31,952 nt of DNA from a virus. The notes under the pieces were generated by a model that saw only the letters and a program-made list of their open reading frames with translations, was not told where the DNA came from and searched no databases. The stretch spans positions 1 through 31,952 of IMG/VR virus record IMGVR_UViG_3300042447_000302. One strand, 5' to 3'. The position numbers and the translations under genes are program-made. Below are positions 1-8,534 of this stretch, in pieces; within the stretch, counting starts at the first letter, position 1; every line of letters begins with the position of its first letter.

Positions 1-127
1 AGCAATGCCTTTCCGACACTTGCTATTGTGCTGCCAAAGTTTTTTAGACCATCAGTAAGTTCTTTGAATGATATACTACCAATAGAACTTCCAAGTGCTT
101 TCATACTTTCAGCAGCACCTTGAAAAT
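1..127. repeat. Terminal direct repeat (left copy), assembly overlap
   Basis: The first 127 bases are identical to the last 127 (31826-31952), beginning AGCAATGCCTTTCC and ending CACCTTGAAAAT. The repeat lies inside the tape-measure gene, and joining the ends restores one uninterrupted reading frame. A length of exactly 127 matches a common maximum k-mer of short-read assemblers, so it most likely marks a circular assembly graph rather than a biological terminal repeat. Confidence 0.97.
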
Positions 128-383
128 CGAGAGAAGCAAGTTTCTGTGTTACCAGACCAAAGTTGTTTCCAAGTCTTTCAAATGCTGGACCAGCATTCGC
201 TCTTGCTGCTTCTCCAGCATCACCAATTTTATCTTGAAGTTCACCTACCTTTTCAGATAACTTTACAAACTCATCGCTTGAAGCATCCAGTGTGCGTAGT
301 TCAACAAGCAGTTTACGCATCTCCTTTTGAAGATTCTGAACACTACCTACTGCTTCACCAGTATCTATTTTTACCTTTGCCAT
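1..383 (-). CDS. Tape measure protein, N-terminal part (continues at 31952)
   Basis: This is the 5' part of the tape-measure gene, split by the contig ends. The ATG at 383 (product begins MAKVKIDTGEAVGSVQNLQK) follows the TAA of the 65-aa gene in a TAATG overlap. The frame stays open to base 1 and continues across the circular junction to the stop at 30406, for 600 aa in total. The first ~60 residues are a heptad-like helix (LQKEMRKLLVELRTLD, then LSEKVGELQDKI), typical of the start of tape-measure proteins of Bacteroidetes siphophages. The internal ATG at 31929 (equivalent to 104) is not the true start. Confidence 0.85.
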   Translation of the reverse strand, partial: MAKVKIDTGEAVGSVQNLQKEMRKLLVELRTLDASSDEFVKLSEKVGELQDKIGDAGEAARANAGPAFERLGNNFGLVTQKLASLDFQGAAESMKALGSSIGSISFKELTDGLKNFGSTIASVGKAL

Positions 384-580
384 TAAGCTATTATTTTATA
401 TATAATATACACACACACCATAATTGACAAAATATTCAACGACCATTTAATGGTAGAGAATACTATCTTGTTCTTCAGATGGAATTTTCCTTGAGCAATA
501 TCAGTATGCAAATTGCTTCCTTTGATTCCACTACTATACAAGTCTGTTATCGTCTTGAGATTCTCGTGTAGATTATTCAT
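383..580 (-). CDS. Small membrane protein between tail-tip and tape-measure genes
   Basis: A 65-aa protein I do not recognise. The first ~40 residues are polar. Residues ~44-64 (LNILSIMVCVYIIYKIIA region) form one C-terminal transmembrane helix. Its ATG overlaps the stop of the 767-aa tail gene by 8 bases, and its TAA overlaps the tape-measure ATG, so it is translationally coupled to both and is probably real. It could be a small virion or membrane-directed protein used with the tail, but no function can be assigned. The 3' end contains a TG repeat followed by an AT-rich run. Confidence 0.6.
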   Translation of the reverse strand: MNNLHENLKTITDLYSSGIKGSNLHTDIAQGKFHLKNKIVFSTIKWSLNILSIMVCVYIIYKIIA

Positions 581-2876
581 TTCTTAAATTTATTCGTGAT
601 ACATAAGATACTTCGCTTGGTCTGCCAGCAGTTGCGTTGAAAGCATAGCACTTTTCAGACTCGATATTCCATCTGTAACCATACAACTGACAACAAGTTT
701 GATTACCATCAAGGTCATTATCGACACCATCGCTAAATAATATTTGACCGCTTAACGTAGATGATACTGGTGTGAACTCACAAGCAGAAGGAACGTCAAC
801 TATCTTCATCAATTTACATTGTACTGATTGTCGCAATCCAACTGCGAATGAATTGATTTCGATTAATCTCCAATAGCTATCTCTCACAAAAATGATATCG
901 CTAAACTTTACGCTCAAATAGTCTGAAGCATCAAGGTCAAAGTATGATTCCATTATTCGGCTTTCAGCACTATACAACTCGTTGTAATATCTTCTCCAAT
1001 AAAGATTGAACAAGTTGTTGTATGGTGTTGCTATCATTTGTTGCAATGATGTTTCTGGCGCAAAGTTTAAGTCATACGTTCCTACATCTGGAATGATGTC
1101 AGAATAGTGACTGAACTGCTTTATCGTAGTAAGGTAAGAAGCCTCATCCACTTCATCCCACATATAAAGGTCAAGGTCTTTGGAACAGAGATACAATAAC
1201 CTTGCTTTTGGACTTACAAAGTTTGCTGACTGGTCAACGAATTTAGGAATCGGAACTTCTGTATTCGGAACTTCATTCAATGGTGTGCTTGATGCAACGA
1301 GTTTCAATTCTTTCGTTCCAGTTGCAAAATCGTTGAGAGTATTATCAATGACATAGTCACCGTAAATTCTACCAGCATCCGTGAATAGCTTTGAGAGATA
1401 TTCGCCACCAGCACTATATGACCAAGTGAACTTCTTGCTCTGTTCATCTGATGGTGCGTACAATACGATGTCCTTTTCGAAGTCTTGCTTCTTTGTCCAA
1501 TCTAATGTGTCACCACTTGCGATGTAGTCTTGCAAGAATTGTATGTTGATGAAATTTGGATTGAAGTCATCTGGAACGAATGCAAGATTGAACATACCGA
1601 TAATGTCTTTGACAAAATCGACTTGTCTATAATCTGGAGCATTAGCAGCAGCATCAAACGTACCACCTTGAATCGCATATCCGCTTGTGGTTGCAATCAA
1701 CTTGAACTCACAACCCAAGTCAACAAGATGCTCATTAAACGTGAAAGTGTTGAATGGTGGGCTTGGGTCTGTTACCATCCAGTCAAGCAAAATAATTCTC
1801 ATTTGAACTCTTTGCCCAAACTGCAATTCTAAAGTAGGCTCAAAGTAATTTGTTGTGACATACCAATATTCTGGAAAGTCAGCATTCCACAAAACTGCGT
1901 TTGTATCGACATCAATTATTTGAACACTTGCCGTATTAGAACCAGACTGAAGAACATTCCAGTCAGTCATTCCAACCTTTGTTCTTACGCCAAAAGTATA
2001 TGATGCAGTATTTGGTGCAGTGTAAACAAATGATGCGTCTAAATTGCCGCCATTATCTGCGTATTCTTCCATCGGCAAATCGGTATCATCAAATAAGTAC
2101 GTTCCACTAACAACATCAGTACTATCATCTGTTGCACCATAAAAGAATGCTTCATCCGTTCCTTCAACTGTTATCAAATCTTTCCCAACTACGAATGGAA
2201 TGTATATGCTTTGCAGTTGAGCATCGAGAGTTGAATTATCATATAAGAAGCCAGCATCAGCAAAAATCTGTTTGAACAGATACAAAGATTGAACGTATGG
2301 TGTTAATTCGCCAACGTATAACGGGCTATTTTCATCAAAGATTCTTCTTGCTCCATTTGCTACATCATCACTATTCTCGCTCCACTTCTTGCCTCTTTCA
2401 GTCAATCCATAAAGCAATCTATCATCACCAAAACCACCGTTTGGAATATTGTCATAAATCATTGCGTGATTCAAGTCAGCAATAGTGCTGATGTCTTTAA
2501 TCTTCTTGTCACCAATAGATGAACTGATGTTCGGCAAAGTTGAAAAAAAAAGCAGTTCTACTTCGTGCCATGTCAGACCTTTGCTATACACTTTCTTCAC
2601 TTGAACGTGACCACTTGCAACTTGAATTGTATCATCGCTCAATGTCGCTTTAATCTTTTTTGAAAAGTCAAATGCAGTATTGTTTGCGTTCCAGATGGAT
2701 GATAATATTTTCAAGTTGTTGTCGCTCATAGGAACTCTGAAGTCTTGCGAATAACCACCTACAACGCTAAAGTCGCTGATGCTTGCGAATTGCTTTTTCA
2801 GATAGATGTTTTCTGCTTCGAACAAGTCAAGCAAGAAACCATTATTGTTTATGTCGTATAGAGTTAAGTGTACCAT
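573..2876 (-). CDS. Tail-tip / baseplate structural protein
   Basis: A 767-aa protein. The N-terminal ~100 residues (VHLTLYDINNNGFLLDLFE, then ISDFSVVGGYSQDFRVPMSD) look like the start of large minor tail proteins of Bacteroidetes siphophages, which bind the tail end near the tape measure. A beta-rich middle (around residues 270-370) may be a carbohydrate-binding-like insertion. The C-terminus carries a small Cys-containing module (QTCCQLYGYRW...SEKCYAF), possibly a disulfide knot at an exposed tip. It starts directly after the 434-aa tail gene and overlaps the next gene by 8 bases. Size and position between distal-tail-like and tape-measure genes support the call. The exact role (hub, tip or receptor binding) is inference. 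Confidence 0.65.
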   Translation of the reverse strand: MVHLTLYDINNNGFLLDLFEAENIYLKKQFASISDFSVVGGYSQDFRVPMSDNNLKILSSIWNANNTAFDFSKKIKATLSDDTIQVASGHVQVKKVYSKGLTWHEVELLFFSTLPNISSSIGDKKIKDISTIADLNHAMIYDNIPNGGFGDDRLLYGLTERGKKWSENSDDVANGARRIFDENSPLYVGELTPYVQSLYLFKQIFADAGFLYDNSTLDAQLQSIYIPFVVGKDLITVEGTDEAFFYGATDDSTDVVSGTYLFDDTDLPMEEYADNGGNLDASFVYTAPNTASYTFGVRTKVGMTDWNVLQSGSNTASVQIIDVDTNAVLWNADFPEYWYVTTNYFEPTLELQFGQRVQMRIILLDWMVTDPSPPFNTFTFNEHLVDLGCEFKLIATTSGYAIQGGTFDAAANAPDYRQVDFVKDIIGMFNLAFVPDDFNPNFINIQFLQDYIASGDTLDWTKKQDFEKDIVLYAPSDEQSKKFTWSYSAGGEYLSKLFTDAGRIYGDYVIDNTLNDFATGTKELKLVASSTPLNEVPNTEVPIPKFVDQSANFVSPKARLLYLCSKDLDLYMWDEVDEASYLTTIKQFSHYSDIIPDVGTYDLNFAPETSLQQMIATPYNNLFNLYWRRYYNELYSAESRIMESYFDLDASDYLSVKFSDIIFVRDSYWRLIEINSFAVGLRQSVQCKLMKIVDVPSACEFTPVSSTLSGQILFSDGVDNDLDGNQTCCQLYGYRWNIESEKCYAFNATAGRPSEVSYVSRINLRNE

Positions 2877-4181
2877 TTATTGATATTCGTTTGATTGTCT
2901 GATAGTGAGATTCAAGTCATATACTTTGCCATCTCTCAACTTTCTTTCTGTGTAGCTATTTGATTCTACAACTACTGGAATAGGAATTGTTGATGCATCT
3001 GGAAGTATGTACACATCCTTGCTTTGAATCAATGAAGATAGCAGTAAGAACTCTCCTTCGCTCAAGACATTTGTGCTGATTGAAATTGTGGTGGAAACAT
3101 CTACCATACCTTCCATCATTCCTCTTTCGCTACCATCAAAATCAAACCCACTCATAGATGTCGCATAGTTACCAACTACTCTTTTGATTCTTTTTCGCTC
3201 AACATTAATTGTTTTCTCGTTTCGTTTTTCGAAGTTGAAATAATCCCATCCACCTTCATGTTCATTATACCAGCACAATCTGACATTGTCGAATTTGCAA
3301 TCTGTATCAACTGGATAGAATATGTATGGTACACTTCTTTCTTCAGTACCAGCTAAATTCAATATCTCAAACATATAGTACTTATAGTTTGGATAATCAG
3401 CGACATCAATGAAGTCAGTAGTACCAATAAGCGATGCTGGATATGCTGGAATAGCAACCATACCAGCATTGCTTCCAATAGTACCAATACCAGCAGATGC
3501 AGTATGTGATGCACCAGCACTATCTATCAATGTCATCTTCGCAAGATATGCGCTATCCAATCCGCTATCTTTATCTGTGAATGTATCTGTTCTATCATTG
3601 AGCATATACAGATATCCCATATCAAGGTTGTTTCTGCGAATAGGAATGTAGATTGACTTACCAAGATTTGTGGCTGGAAAGACTACTGATGGCTTATGAG
3701 TTCCAATCTTACGACCGCCCATTAATAGCGACAAATCACTTGTCATCTGATAACGTGACATAGAAGGTTTGAACCCATCAGATATTGCATACATTCCTTT
3801 GAAGAAGTAATGGTATTCAGTGATTGTTGACGCTGCTTGCTCTGTGAATACACCACTAACTAACCATCCTTCTATGACTTCAATTTTATACAGATATGCT
3901 GGATAATTTTGATTGCCCCAATTCGTTGTCAAATCAACATTTGTCAAATCTATTTTGCTTTCAATTCTATTGCGAATGATAGGCGAAAGATTCAGCAGTC
4001 CTTGTGGTGTTACTTCTGGTGTTGGCGCAATCTTTAATGTTGCAATCAATGTTGTGTCCTCATATATCTTGAACACGAATCTGAACCCATCATTACCAAC
4101 ATTTGTTGATGTCGCACGATAAATTAATGCTTGACTGCATTTGGTGAATGAGTAAGGCTTCTGATGAATCGTTATAGCCAT
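2877..4181 (-). CDS. Minor tail protein, possibly distal-tail (Dit)-like
   Basis: A 434-aa beta-rich protein. Residues ~45-80 (TLKIAPTPEVTPQGLLNLSP) and the later segment RLCWYNEHEGGWDYFNFEKR, followed by basic VERKRIKRVVGNY, resemble a conserved tail protein of Bacteroidetes phages. The C-terminal ~110 residues (LSEGEFLLLSSLIQSKDVYI, then ERKLRDGKVYDLNLTIRQS) read like a tail-ring beta-sandwich. It overlaps the upstream gp10-like gene by 10 bases and abuts the 767-aa tail gene. Family membership is from memory of similar gene orders. The distal-tail role is inferred from its place between neck-like and tip-like genes. Confidence 0.6.
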   Translation of the reverse strand: MAITIHQKPYSFTKCSQALIYRATSTNVGNDGFRFVFKIYEDTTLIATLKIAPTPEVTPQGLLNLSPIIRNRIESKIDLTNVDLTTNWGNQNYPAYLYKIEVIEGWLVSGVFTEQAASTITEYHYFFKGMYAISDGFKPSMSRYQMTSDLSLLMGGRKIGTHKPSVVFPATNLGKSIYIPIRRNNLDMGYLYMLNDRTDTFTDKDSGLDSAYLAKMTLIDSAGASHTASAGIGTIGSNAGMVAIPAYPASLIGTTDFIDVADYPNYKYYMFEILNLAGTEERSVPYIFYPVDTDCKFDNVRLCWYNEHEGGWDYFNFEKRNEKTINVERKRIKRVVGNYATSMSGFDFDGSERGMMEGMVDVSTTISISTNVLSEGEFLLLSSLIQSKDVYILPDASTIPIPVVVESNSYTERKLRDGKVYDLNLTIRQSNEYQ

Positions 4182-4738
4182 CCTTCGTTAATTTTTGTTT
4201 GAATATATTTTGTAATTTCTTCGTTGTACTTTTCCCAGTTTGATTCCATTTCTGCTTCGATAGCTTCTTTGAAATAGTGTACTGGTTCTATTCCGTATTT
4301 GCCAATCTTACGAGCAATCAAAAATGCTATCTGTCTTTTCGCTTCTTCTGTGTTTGTTCTTACGAATCTTCCACTTGCACTTCTCGACTTTATTTTTTTA
4401 ACAGACATCCAGTTCAGAATTGCACTGACTGGTGGTCTTTTTGAATTTGGTTTTCTTCCTTCTTCAACAACGTCTGCATACTGCTGCGTTCCTTTTCCGT
4501 AGAACTTAATATCGAACAAACTTTTTTTTACAACAACATTATAAGTTAATGACCTACTCAACCTTCCACTTGAATCTACCTTTGACTTATACTTATATGG
4601 TGTTGTTACGCCATTCCTTGTGCGATATCCAGTTCTTGTTCTGGTGACTGCAAGATTCCTTCTTGCACGTTCAATTACACCCTTTGCAAGTTCATCAGCA
4701 ATCTGCTCTATTTTGATATTGATATCAAATTCTTCCAT
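4172..4738 (-). CDS. HK97 gp10-like neck / tail-completion protein
   Basis: A 188-aa basic protein. It has an N-terminal helix (IADELAKGVIERARRNLAV), a short Arg-rich stretch, then YADVVEEGRKP and ILNWMSVKKI, and a C-terminal helix pair starting IGKYGIEPVHYFKEAIEAE. The pattern of a central hydrophobic Y-x-x-x-x-E-x-G followed by W and a final P-x-x-x-x-x-E helix is that of HK97 gp10-type proteins, which act at the head-tail joint or as tail completion factors. ATG overlaps the upstream TAA by one base. In most siphophages this gene sits beside the head genes; here it is in the tail block. Confidence 0.6.
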   Translation of the reverse strand: MEEFDINIKIEQIADELAKGVIERARRNLAVTRTRTGYRTRNGVTTPYKYKSKVDSSGRLSRSLTYNVVVKKSLFDIKFYGKGTQQYADVVEEGRKPNSKRPPVSAILNWMSVKKIKSRSASGRFVRTNTEEAKRQIAFLIARKIGKYGIEPVHYFKEAIEAEMESNWEKYNEEITKYIQTKINEGWL

Positions 4739-5055
4739 TAGTTGATTGTTGCAGATACTTCAATTAATCCATCAAATTCTGGATATGTAGCTTTGGCAGT
4801 TGGTCTAATGTGCTTGGTGAAAACGTGAACAAGGAAGTCTTGCCAGCAAGCATCTGTCAGTTCCAATTCAAAATCTCTCACAATAGAGTTTCTATCATCC
4901 CAAGATTCGATTGTCATTATTGCTTTTCCATCAACGAAATTGAAATAGATACTCAATGGCTTACCCAACGGGTCTTGCATATTGATAGTCTGCTCTGCTT
5001 CATTCGTGCCTACTGGTACAAGTCCTAACTTCTGGAAGATGATTTCTACTTTCAT
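4738..5055 (-). CDS. Hypothetical protein in tail block
   Basis: A 105-aa acidic protein that I do not recognise. I place the start at the ATG at 5055 (MKVEIIFQKLGLVP). It lies one base after the stop of the adhesin gene, whereas the longer possible frame from 5121 would add 22 residues antiparallel to nothing and overlap that gene. The sequence alternates short strands (LSIYFNFVDGKAIMTIESWD) and one helix (ACWQDFLVHVFTKHI). It could be a small structural protein or a chaperone for the fibre gene just upstream. The tight packing with both neighbours supports it being real. Confidence 0.65.
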   Translation of the reverse strand: MKVEIIFQKLGLVPVGTNEAEQTINMQDPLGKPLSIYFNFVDGKAIMTIESWDDRNSIVRDFELELTDACWQDFLVHVFTKHIRPTAKATYPEFDGLIEVSATIN

Positions 5056-5056
5056 A

Positions 5057-5719
5057 TTAAAAATGTTTTCGAGTGAATGAATAAATTGATGTTGTCGCCG
5101 TTGATTTTGTAGATGCTGCAACTGCTGATGATACTAATCGCCAGCTATTCGTCGTTGTGTTGGCGTTGGTTTCACCGAAATAAAATGCACCAGACACAAA
5201 TGGAAGTTCTGTAACAAAGTGCGCTGAATACGATTGGTACACTTGTGAAAGCGATACTGGTATCCAGTCATTGAAACCAAGATGCGATGTCGCTCTTAAA
5301 TTGGTTATGTTGTCTATTGTGTTATTCCAGTTGATTGAAGCACCGTTGTCAATAGCACTAAATGCCCATCCAGTAAGATTGTCAATGATGTAGTTGCTCA
5401 ATGCTCCAGTGAATGACATTCCAATAATCCTTCCAGATGCGTTACTATTCACACCAAGAGAATTTGTAAAACGATTCTTGTTTCCGAACGCGTTGTTGTA
5501 CTTCAACTTGAACCAGAAGTTCGTTGTGTCTGTATAGTCTAAATCTTGTATGACTGCTGGATTGATTGCATCTGATGAATAGTCATAGTAACCATTCTGA
5601 AAAGCCCAACCAGTGTCACCCACACGATACGATATTCTTTGCGTTGGTGTTGGTCGTCTGTAAAGTATTCCAGATGGTGTTACACCAGTAATTTCAACTT
5701 CAACATAATAATCTTTCAT
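5057..5719 (-). CDS. Putative tail adhesin / fibre protein
   Basis: A 220-aa Asn-, Ser- and Thr-rich protein. The second half (NLTGWAFSAIDNGASINWNN, then SHLGFNDWIPVSLSQVYQSY) resembles the DUF1566 / Lcl C-terminal type domain, with its G-x-x-D-W-x-P turn, found in tail fibres and bacterial adhesins. There is no signal peptide or membrane segment. It overlaps the upstream fibre-like fusion gene by 4 bases (ATGA) and is followed at once by the 105-aa gene. I infer a role in recognising host surface glycan. The domain assignment is moderate and rests on one motif. Confidence 0.5.
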   Translation of the reverse strand: MKDYYVEVEITGVTPSGILYRRPTPTQRISYRVGDTGWAFQNGYYDYSSDAINPAVIQDLDYTDTTNFWFKLKYNNAFGNKNRFTNSLGVNSNASGRIIGMSFTGALSNYIIDNLTGWAFSAIDNGASINWNNTIDNITNLRATSHLGFNDWIPVSLSQVYQSYSAHFVTELPFVSGAFYFGETNANTTTNSWRLVSSAVAASTKSTATTSIYSFTRKHF

Positions 5720-7479
5720 ATTCTCTCACAGATTAAATTGATGAATCCAATAGCACTTGTGTCTATTGTTATCTTTCCAGTATTCGCGGCAATCGTGCTT
5801 CCAAGTGTGTATGCTGAACCATTCAGTTTTATAGTCAATGTCACACCAGATGGATTGCTTCCGATGCTTTGAATCTTCCAAGCATAAGGTAGTATGACTT
5901 CGTGCTGAATAACATCTTTGAAGTTTACGGAATAGTTGAATACTGATGTGTTCTTCCAAGTTCCGCTTGTTGAATTATAGGTTAACCATTGACCATTCTG
6001 CACGTTAGTGATATCGACATCGTGCAGTTCGTCAAGTTCCCATCCATTCATCACCTTGACGTATATGCTTCCATTTACTGCGTGAGCATATTCAACATAA
6101 CCGATAACAACGATATGACCAGCACCAGTAGGTTTGACTTTCGTTATTGCTCCAGCAGTTGTAGGTGACAAATAAAGAACATCACCATCTGCCCAAGTTT
6201 CACCTTGCAGCGAACCAGTAGTATTGACATCCAATAATTGACCAACCGTAATGATAAAACCTTCTTGGTTTGTTGCTATTGTTTCGCAAACAAGACCAAT
6301 CGTATCTGCTGAATTGGTATCTGAATCTGCTCGTGCTAATGCAACTGATAATCTTCCACCAGTAGCACCACTCACTCTGACTGCTTGATAAGATGCTTTT
6401 GTTAGTGTTGTATTTGGCGTGACTTTATTTACTATTCGAGCAACCAAGTCAACACCATTTTTTAAAATGACATTTCCACCCTTGAGCAAGGTTTGTGAAC
6501 TACCAAGCGAATTATTCCATTGAGTAGCACCAACGACAAAACCAGCACCAGATGGATTGACATTTAAAGCTATGTGGTCAGCAGTTAAGTTGTGCGTTCC
6601 CAAGTCAACATCAGTTGTCGCGCCAGTGTACGGAACATAGCCACTCAAGTCACTATCTAATGCATATTGTGGATGTGGATTAGCAGCAGCCAAATGGTCA
6701 TCCATTATATCTTGAGCAACACCAACATCTTCCTTTCCAGCAATCGCAAGTTCTGCTGCATCCATCCTATCTGTCAAGTCAACAATAGATTCGTTGATGT
6801 TTACAATGACATCGCAATCTTCTATTGTTTCGCAAGTCAATCCACCACCACTACCTATATACTCAACAGAGATTAATGCTCCATTGATGCTCACTGAAAA
6901 GTCATCACCAAAGTCTAATGCACTTGTATATCCAACCAATGCCTCATTCGAATAGATACCAATCTTGGTTATAATACCACCATTTACTTCTGGATTGTCA
7001 ATTATGTTTGGTGAATAATCTGCTGGAATATCACAAGCAGACCAATTATACGGAACTGCTATTTGCAAGTTGAGTTGAACACCAGTAAGAACGTGAGTAA
7101 ATTCTTCGATGAATGGTTGGATGGTTGCCGTCTTACCAACGACCTCAACTTCTTTTCCGAATAGCACACCACCATTTTGAATTTCCGCAAGAAGGTCAAG
7201 TGCTAATCTCGTGCAGTCGCTGATGATTTCTTTTTGATATTCTTGCTTGGTTTCTTTGTCACGACCAATATCAGCAAATCTGATTTCGAAGTCGTATTCC
7301 AATGTTCCTTCAGATGGTGTTATCGTCACTGGAAGAACGTGCATAAAAGGATATTCTGGTTCTTTGAACAAATCTGCTTCAGCTACTTCTCCGTGATAGA
7401 ATTTACGGATAAGGAAGTGACCTTCGGCAAATTGACGAAGCCTCTCGATTGCTACACGATAACTATAATTGCTTGACAT
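5716..7479 (-). CDS. Tail-terminator-like domain fused to tail fibre
   Basis: A 587-aa protein with two unlike parts. Residues 1-~165 (FKEPEYPFMHVLPVTITPSE, then a DCTRLALDLLAEIQNG helix and PFIEEFTHVLTGVQLNLQI) read like a tail terminator/completion protein. From ~170 on it is fibre-like: a low-complexity beta region, a short coiled helix (VDLTDRMDAAELAIAGKEDV), HPQYALDSDLSGYVPYTGAT, a trimeric-fibre-like stretch, WADGDVLYLSPTTAGAITKV, and a repeat-like end LHDVDITNVQNGQWLTYNS. HPQYA and GYVPYTGAT motifs are common in phage receptor-binding fibres. The ATG overlaps the chaperone -1 frame by 17 bases. If the N-terminal reading is right, one polypeptide would anchor at the tail and bind the host. 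Confidence 0.6.
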   Translation of the reverse strand: MSSNYSYRVAIERLRQFAEGHFLIRKFYHGEVAEADLFKEPEYPFMHVLPVTITPSEGTLEYDFEIRFADIGRDKETKQEYQKEIISDCTRLALDLLAEIQNGGVLFGKEVEVVGKTATIQPFIEEFTHVLTGVQLNLQIAVPYNWSACDIPADYSPNIIDNPEVNGGIITKIGIYSNEALVGYTSALDFGDDFSVSINGALISVEYIGSGGGLTCETIEDCDVIVNINESIVDLTDRMDAAELAIAGKEDVGVAQDIMDDHLAAANPHPQYALDSDLSGYVPYTGATTDVDLGTHNLTADHIALNVNPSGAGFVVGATQWNNSLGSSQTLLKGGNVILKNGVDLVARIVNKVTPNTTLTKASYQAVRVSGATGGRLSVALARADSDTNSADTIGLVCETIATNQEGFIITVGQLLDVNTTGSLQGETWADGDVLYLSPTTAGAITKVKPTGAGHIVVIGYVEYAHAVNGSIYVKVMNGWELDELHDVDITNVQNGQWLTYNSTSGTWKNTSVFNYSVNFKDVIQHEVILPYAWKIQSIGSNPSGVTLTIKLNGSAYTLGSTIAANTGKITIDTSAIGFINLICERI

Positions 7480-7780
7480 TTTTTGCTTGATTTAAATCAG
7501 ATGAATATTGAGCATAGTACAATATTTCCTCTATTGGATAATAGATGTATTCCTTGAATCTTTTTAAGTCACCACCGCATATGGACATCAAGAAATGATA
7601 GTAGCCATATATCTGTCCCATCTGGCTTATTGCTTCTCTTGCTTCAGTTCTTCCGTCATCTTTTGAAGTTCTTTCGTCGCTTCCACCAAGTAGGTTAGGG
7701 AATTGTCGAGCAAGTTGCTTGCAATACTCGAAAAAAAAAGCGTGACACCGAATACATAATCCAGACGAAGATGACGCATA
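7463..7780 (-). CDS. -1 frame extension of tail assembly chaperone (GT-like)
   Basis: In the -1 frame relative to the chaperone gene there is no stop from 7780 down to the TAG at 7463-7465, although the zero frame stops at 7627. This frame continues from the slippery T-run at 7731-7739. A single -1 slip there would join 161 residues of the chaperone to 89 new ones (…EYCKQLARQFPNLLGG… ending SSDLNQAKNVKQL), giving about 250 aa. The extension contains ISQMGQIYGYYHFLMSICGG and an aromatic-rich helix. The internal ATG at 7621 could alternatively start a separate 52-aa protein. This is the arrangement of lambda G/GT. Confidence 0.7.
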   Translation of the reverse strand, partial: YASSSSGLCIRCHAFFFEYCKQLARQFPNLLGGSDERTSKDDGRTEAREAISQMGQIYGYYHFLMSICGGDLKRFKEYIYYPIEEILYYAQYSSDLNQAKNVKQL

Positions 7781-8214
7781 TCAACTGCATTCTTGATGTG
7801 CTTATCCGCATTGTAGGTTTCGATTTCATATTGCTTGCCCATCGTTGCATTTACTGGTCGATAGAATATTGCCATTGCTTTGTCGAGTTCTTGCAATATG
7901 TTTTCTTCCTTCGTGTAGTGCATCAAGTCTGCAAATTCACCATACGATAACTGACTGATGTTTGGAATGAAGCCATATGATTTTCCATTCAAGTCAAACC
8001 TTAACTTGAACTCTCCAGACTCTTGGTTGTCGATGACTGACTGAATGTAGTCGAGAGTTTCTTTTACTTCTGTGAATGGCAGCAAGCGCACTTCTTCTTC
8101 AGATACGCCAGTCATAATGCAGAATCTTTCAAACTCGTTCTTGGTGTTATTCCAGTCAAGGAATTGACCAAGTGATATGTCGCTATAACTGCGAGGTATA
8201 TATCCTTTTTTCAT
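7627..8214 (-). CDS. Tail assembly chaperone (G-like)
   Basis: A 195-aa mostly helical protein. It starts SYSDISLGQFLDWNN and contains ISQLSYGEFADLMHY, then LDKAMAIFYRPVN. This pattern is that of proteins placed just ahead of a frameshifted extension in Bacteroidetes siphophages and corresponds to gpG-type tail assembly chaperones, which coat the tape measure during tail building. The C-terminus EATKELQKMTEELKQEKQ is a charged helix that the frameshift product would replace. The ATG overlaps the small-terminase stop by 4 bases. The chaperone is distant from the tape-measure gene (about 7.8 kb in transcription order), which is unusual. Confidence 0.65.
   Translation of the reverse strand: MKKGYIPRSYSDISLGQFLDWNNTKNEFERFCIMTGVSEEEVRLLPFTEVKETLDYIQSVIDNQESGEFKLRFDLNGKSYGFIPNISQLSYGEFADLMHYTKEENILQELDKAMAIFYRPVNATMGKQYEIETYNADKHIKNAVDMRHLRLDYVFGVTLFFSSIASNLLDNSLTYLVEATKELQKMTEELKQEKQ
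7731..7740 (-). promoter_or_regulatory. Probable -1 ribosomal frameshift site (C followed by nine T)
   Basis: On the minus strand the chaperone reads CTT TTT TTT TCG at this point, a C followed by nine T. Slipping back one base from T-TTT-TTT keeps perfect codon pairing and enters the open -1 frame that ends at 7463. The run is ~110 bases before the zero-frame stop. I did not identify a firm downstream stem-loop or an upstream stimulatory sequence. Confidence 0.6.
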
Positions 8215-8534
8215 ATTGAATCTGAAATAACAACTTTGATTGGTTCAACTTGAGTGACCTCTTGACGTTCTACATAACCACGCTTCTTTCCTTTGGTCTT
8301 TAGAAAGAAGATGGTTGATGATACCTCACCATCTTGAATCTGCTTATGCAGTTGAGATTCTGCAAAGTCAATAGCAATGTCCTCAATAGATTCAACTTCT
8401 GCCTTGTATTCTGGATCATCATTCAACCAGTTGTAATGTGTTTGTCTTGATATTCCTACTGCCTTGCAAGCAGAAGTGACTACTCCAAGAGAACGCTCAA
8501 GTGCTGCAAGCATCTTCTTTTTTTCATTGTCCAT
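8211..8534 (-). CDS. terS: Terminase small subunit
   Basis: A 107-aa protein with a helix-turn-helix near residues 15-40 (VVTSACKAVGISRQTHYNWL) followed by DDPEYKAEVES. A long helix DFAESQLHKQIQDGE and the end IFFLKTKGKKRGYVERQE come after it. This order is characteristic of small terminases that bind packaging sites on phage DNA. Its ATG overlaps the Gp88-like stop by 11 bases, and its stop overlaps the chaperone ATG by 4. The large subunit is not beside it; it is on the opposite strand at 19262-20566. Confidence 0.85.
   Translation of the reverse strand: MDNEKKKMLAALERSLGVVTSACKAVGISRQTHYNWLNDDPEYKAEVESIEDIAIDFAESQLHKQIQDGEVSSTIFFLKTKGKKRGYVERQEVTQVEPIKVVISDSI

Noticed and set aside
407-420. 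CACACACA run as a possible early-type leader or repeat element
   Set aside because: It lies within the 3' end of the 65-aa gene on the minus strand, is not followed by a plus-strand gene, and reads as simple sequence.
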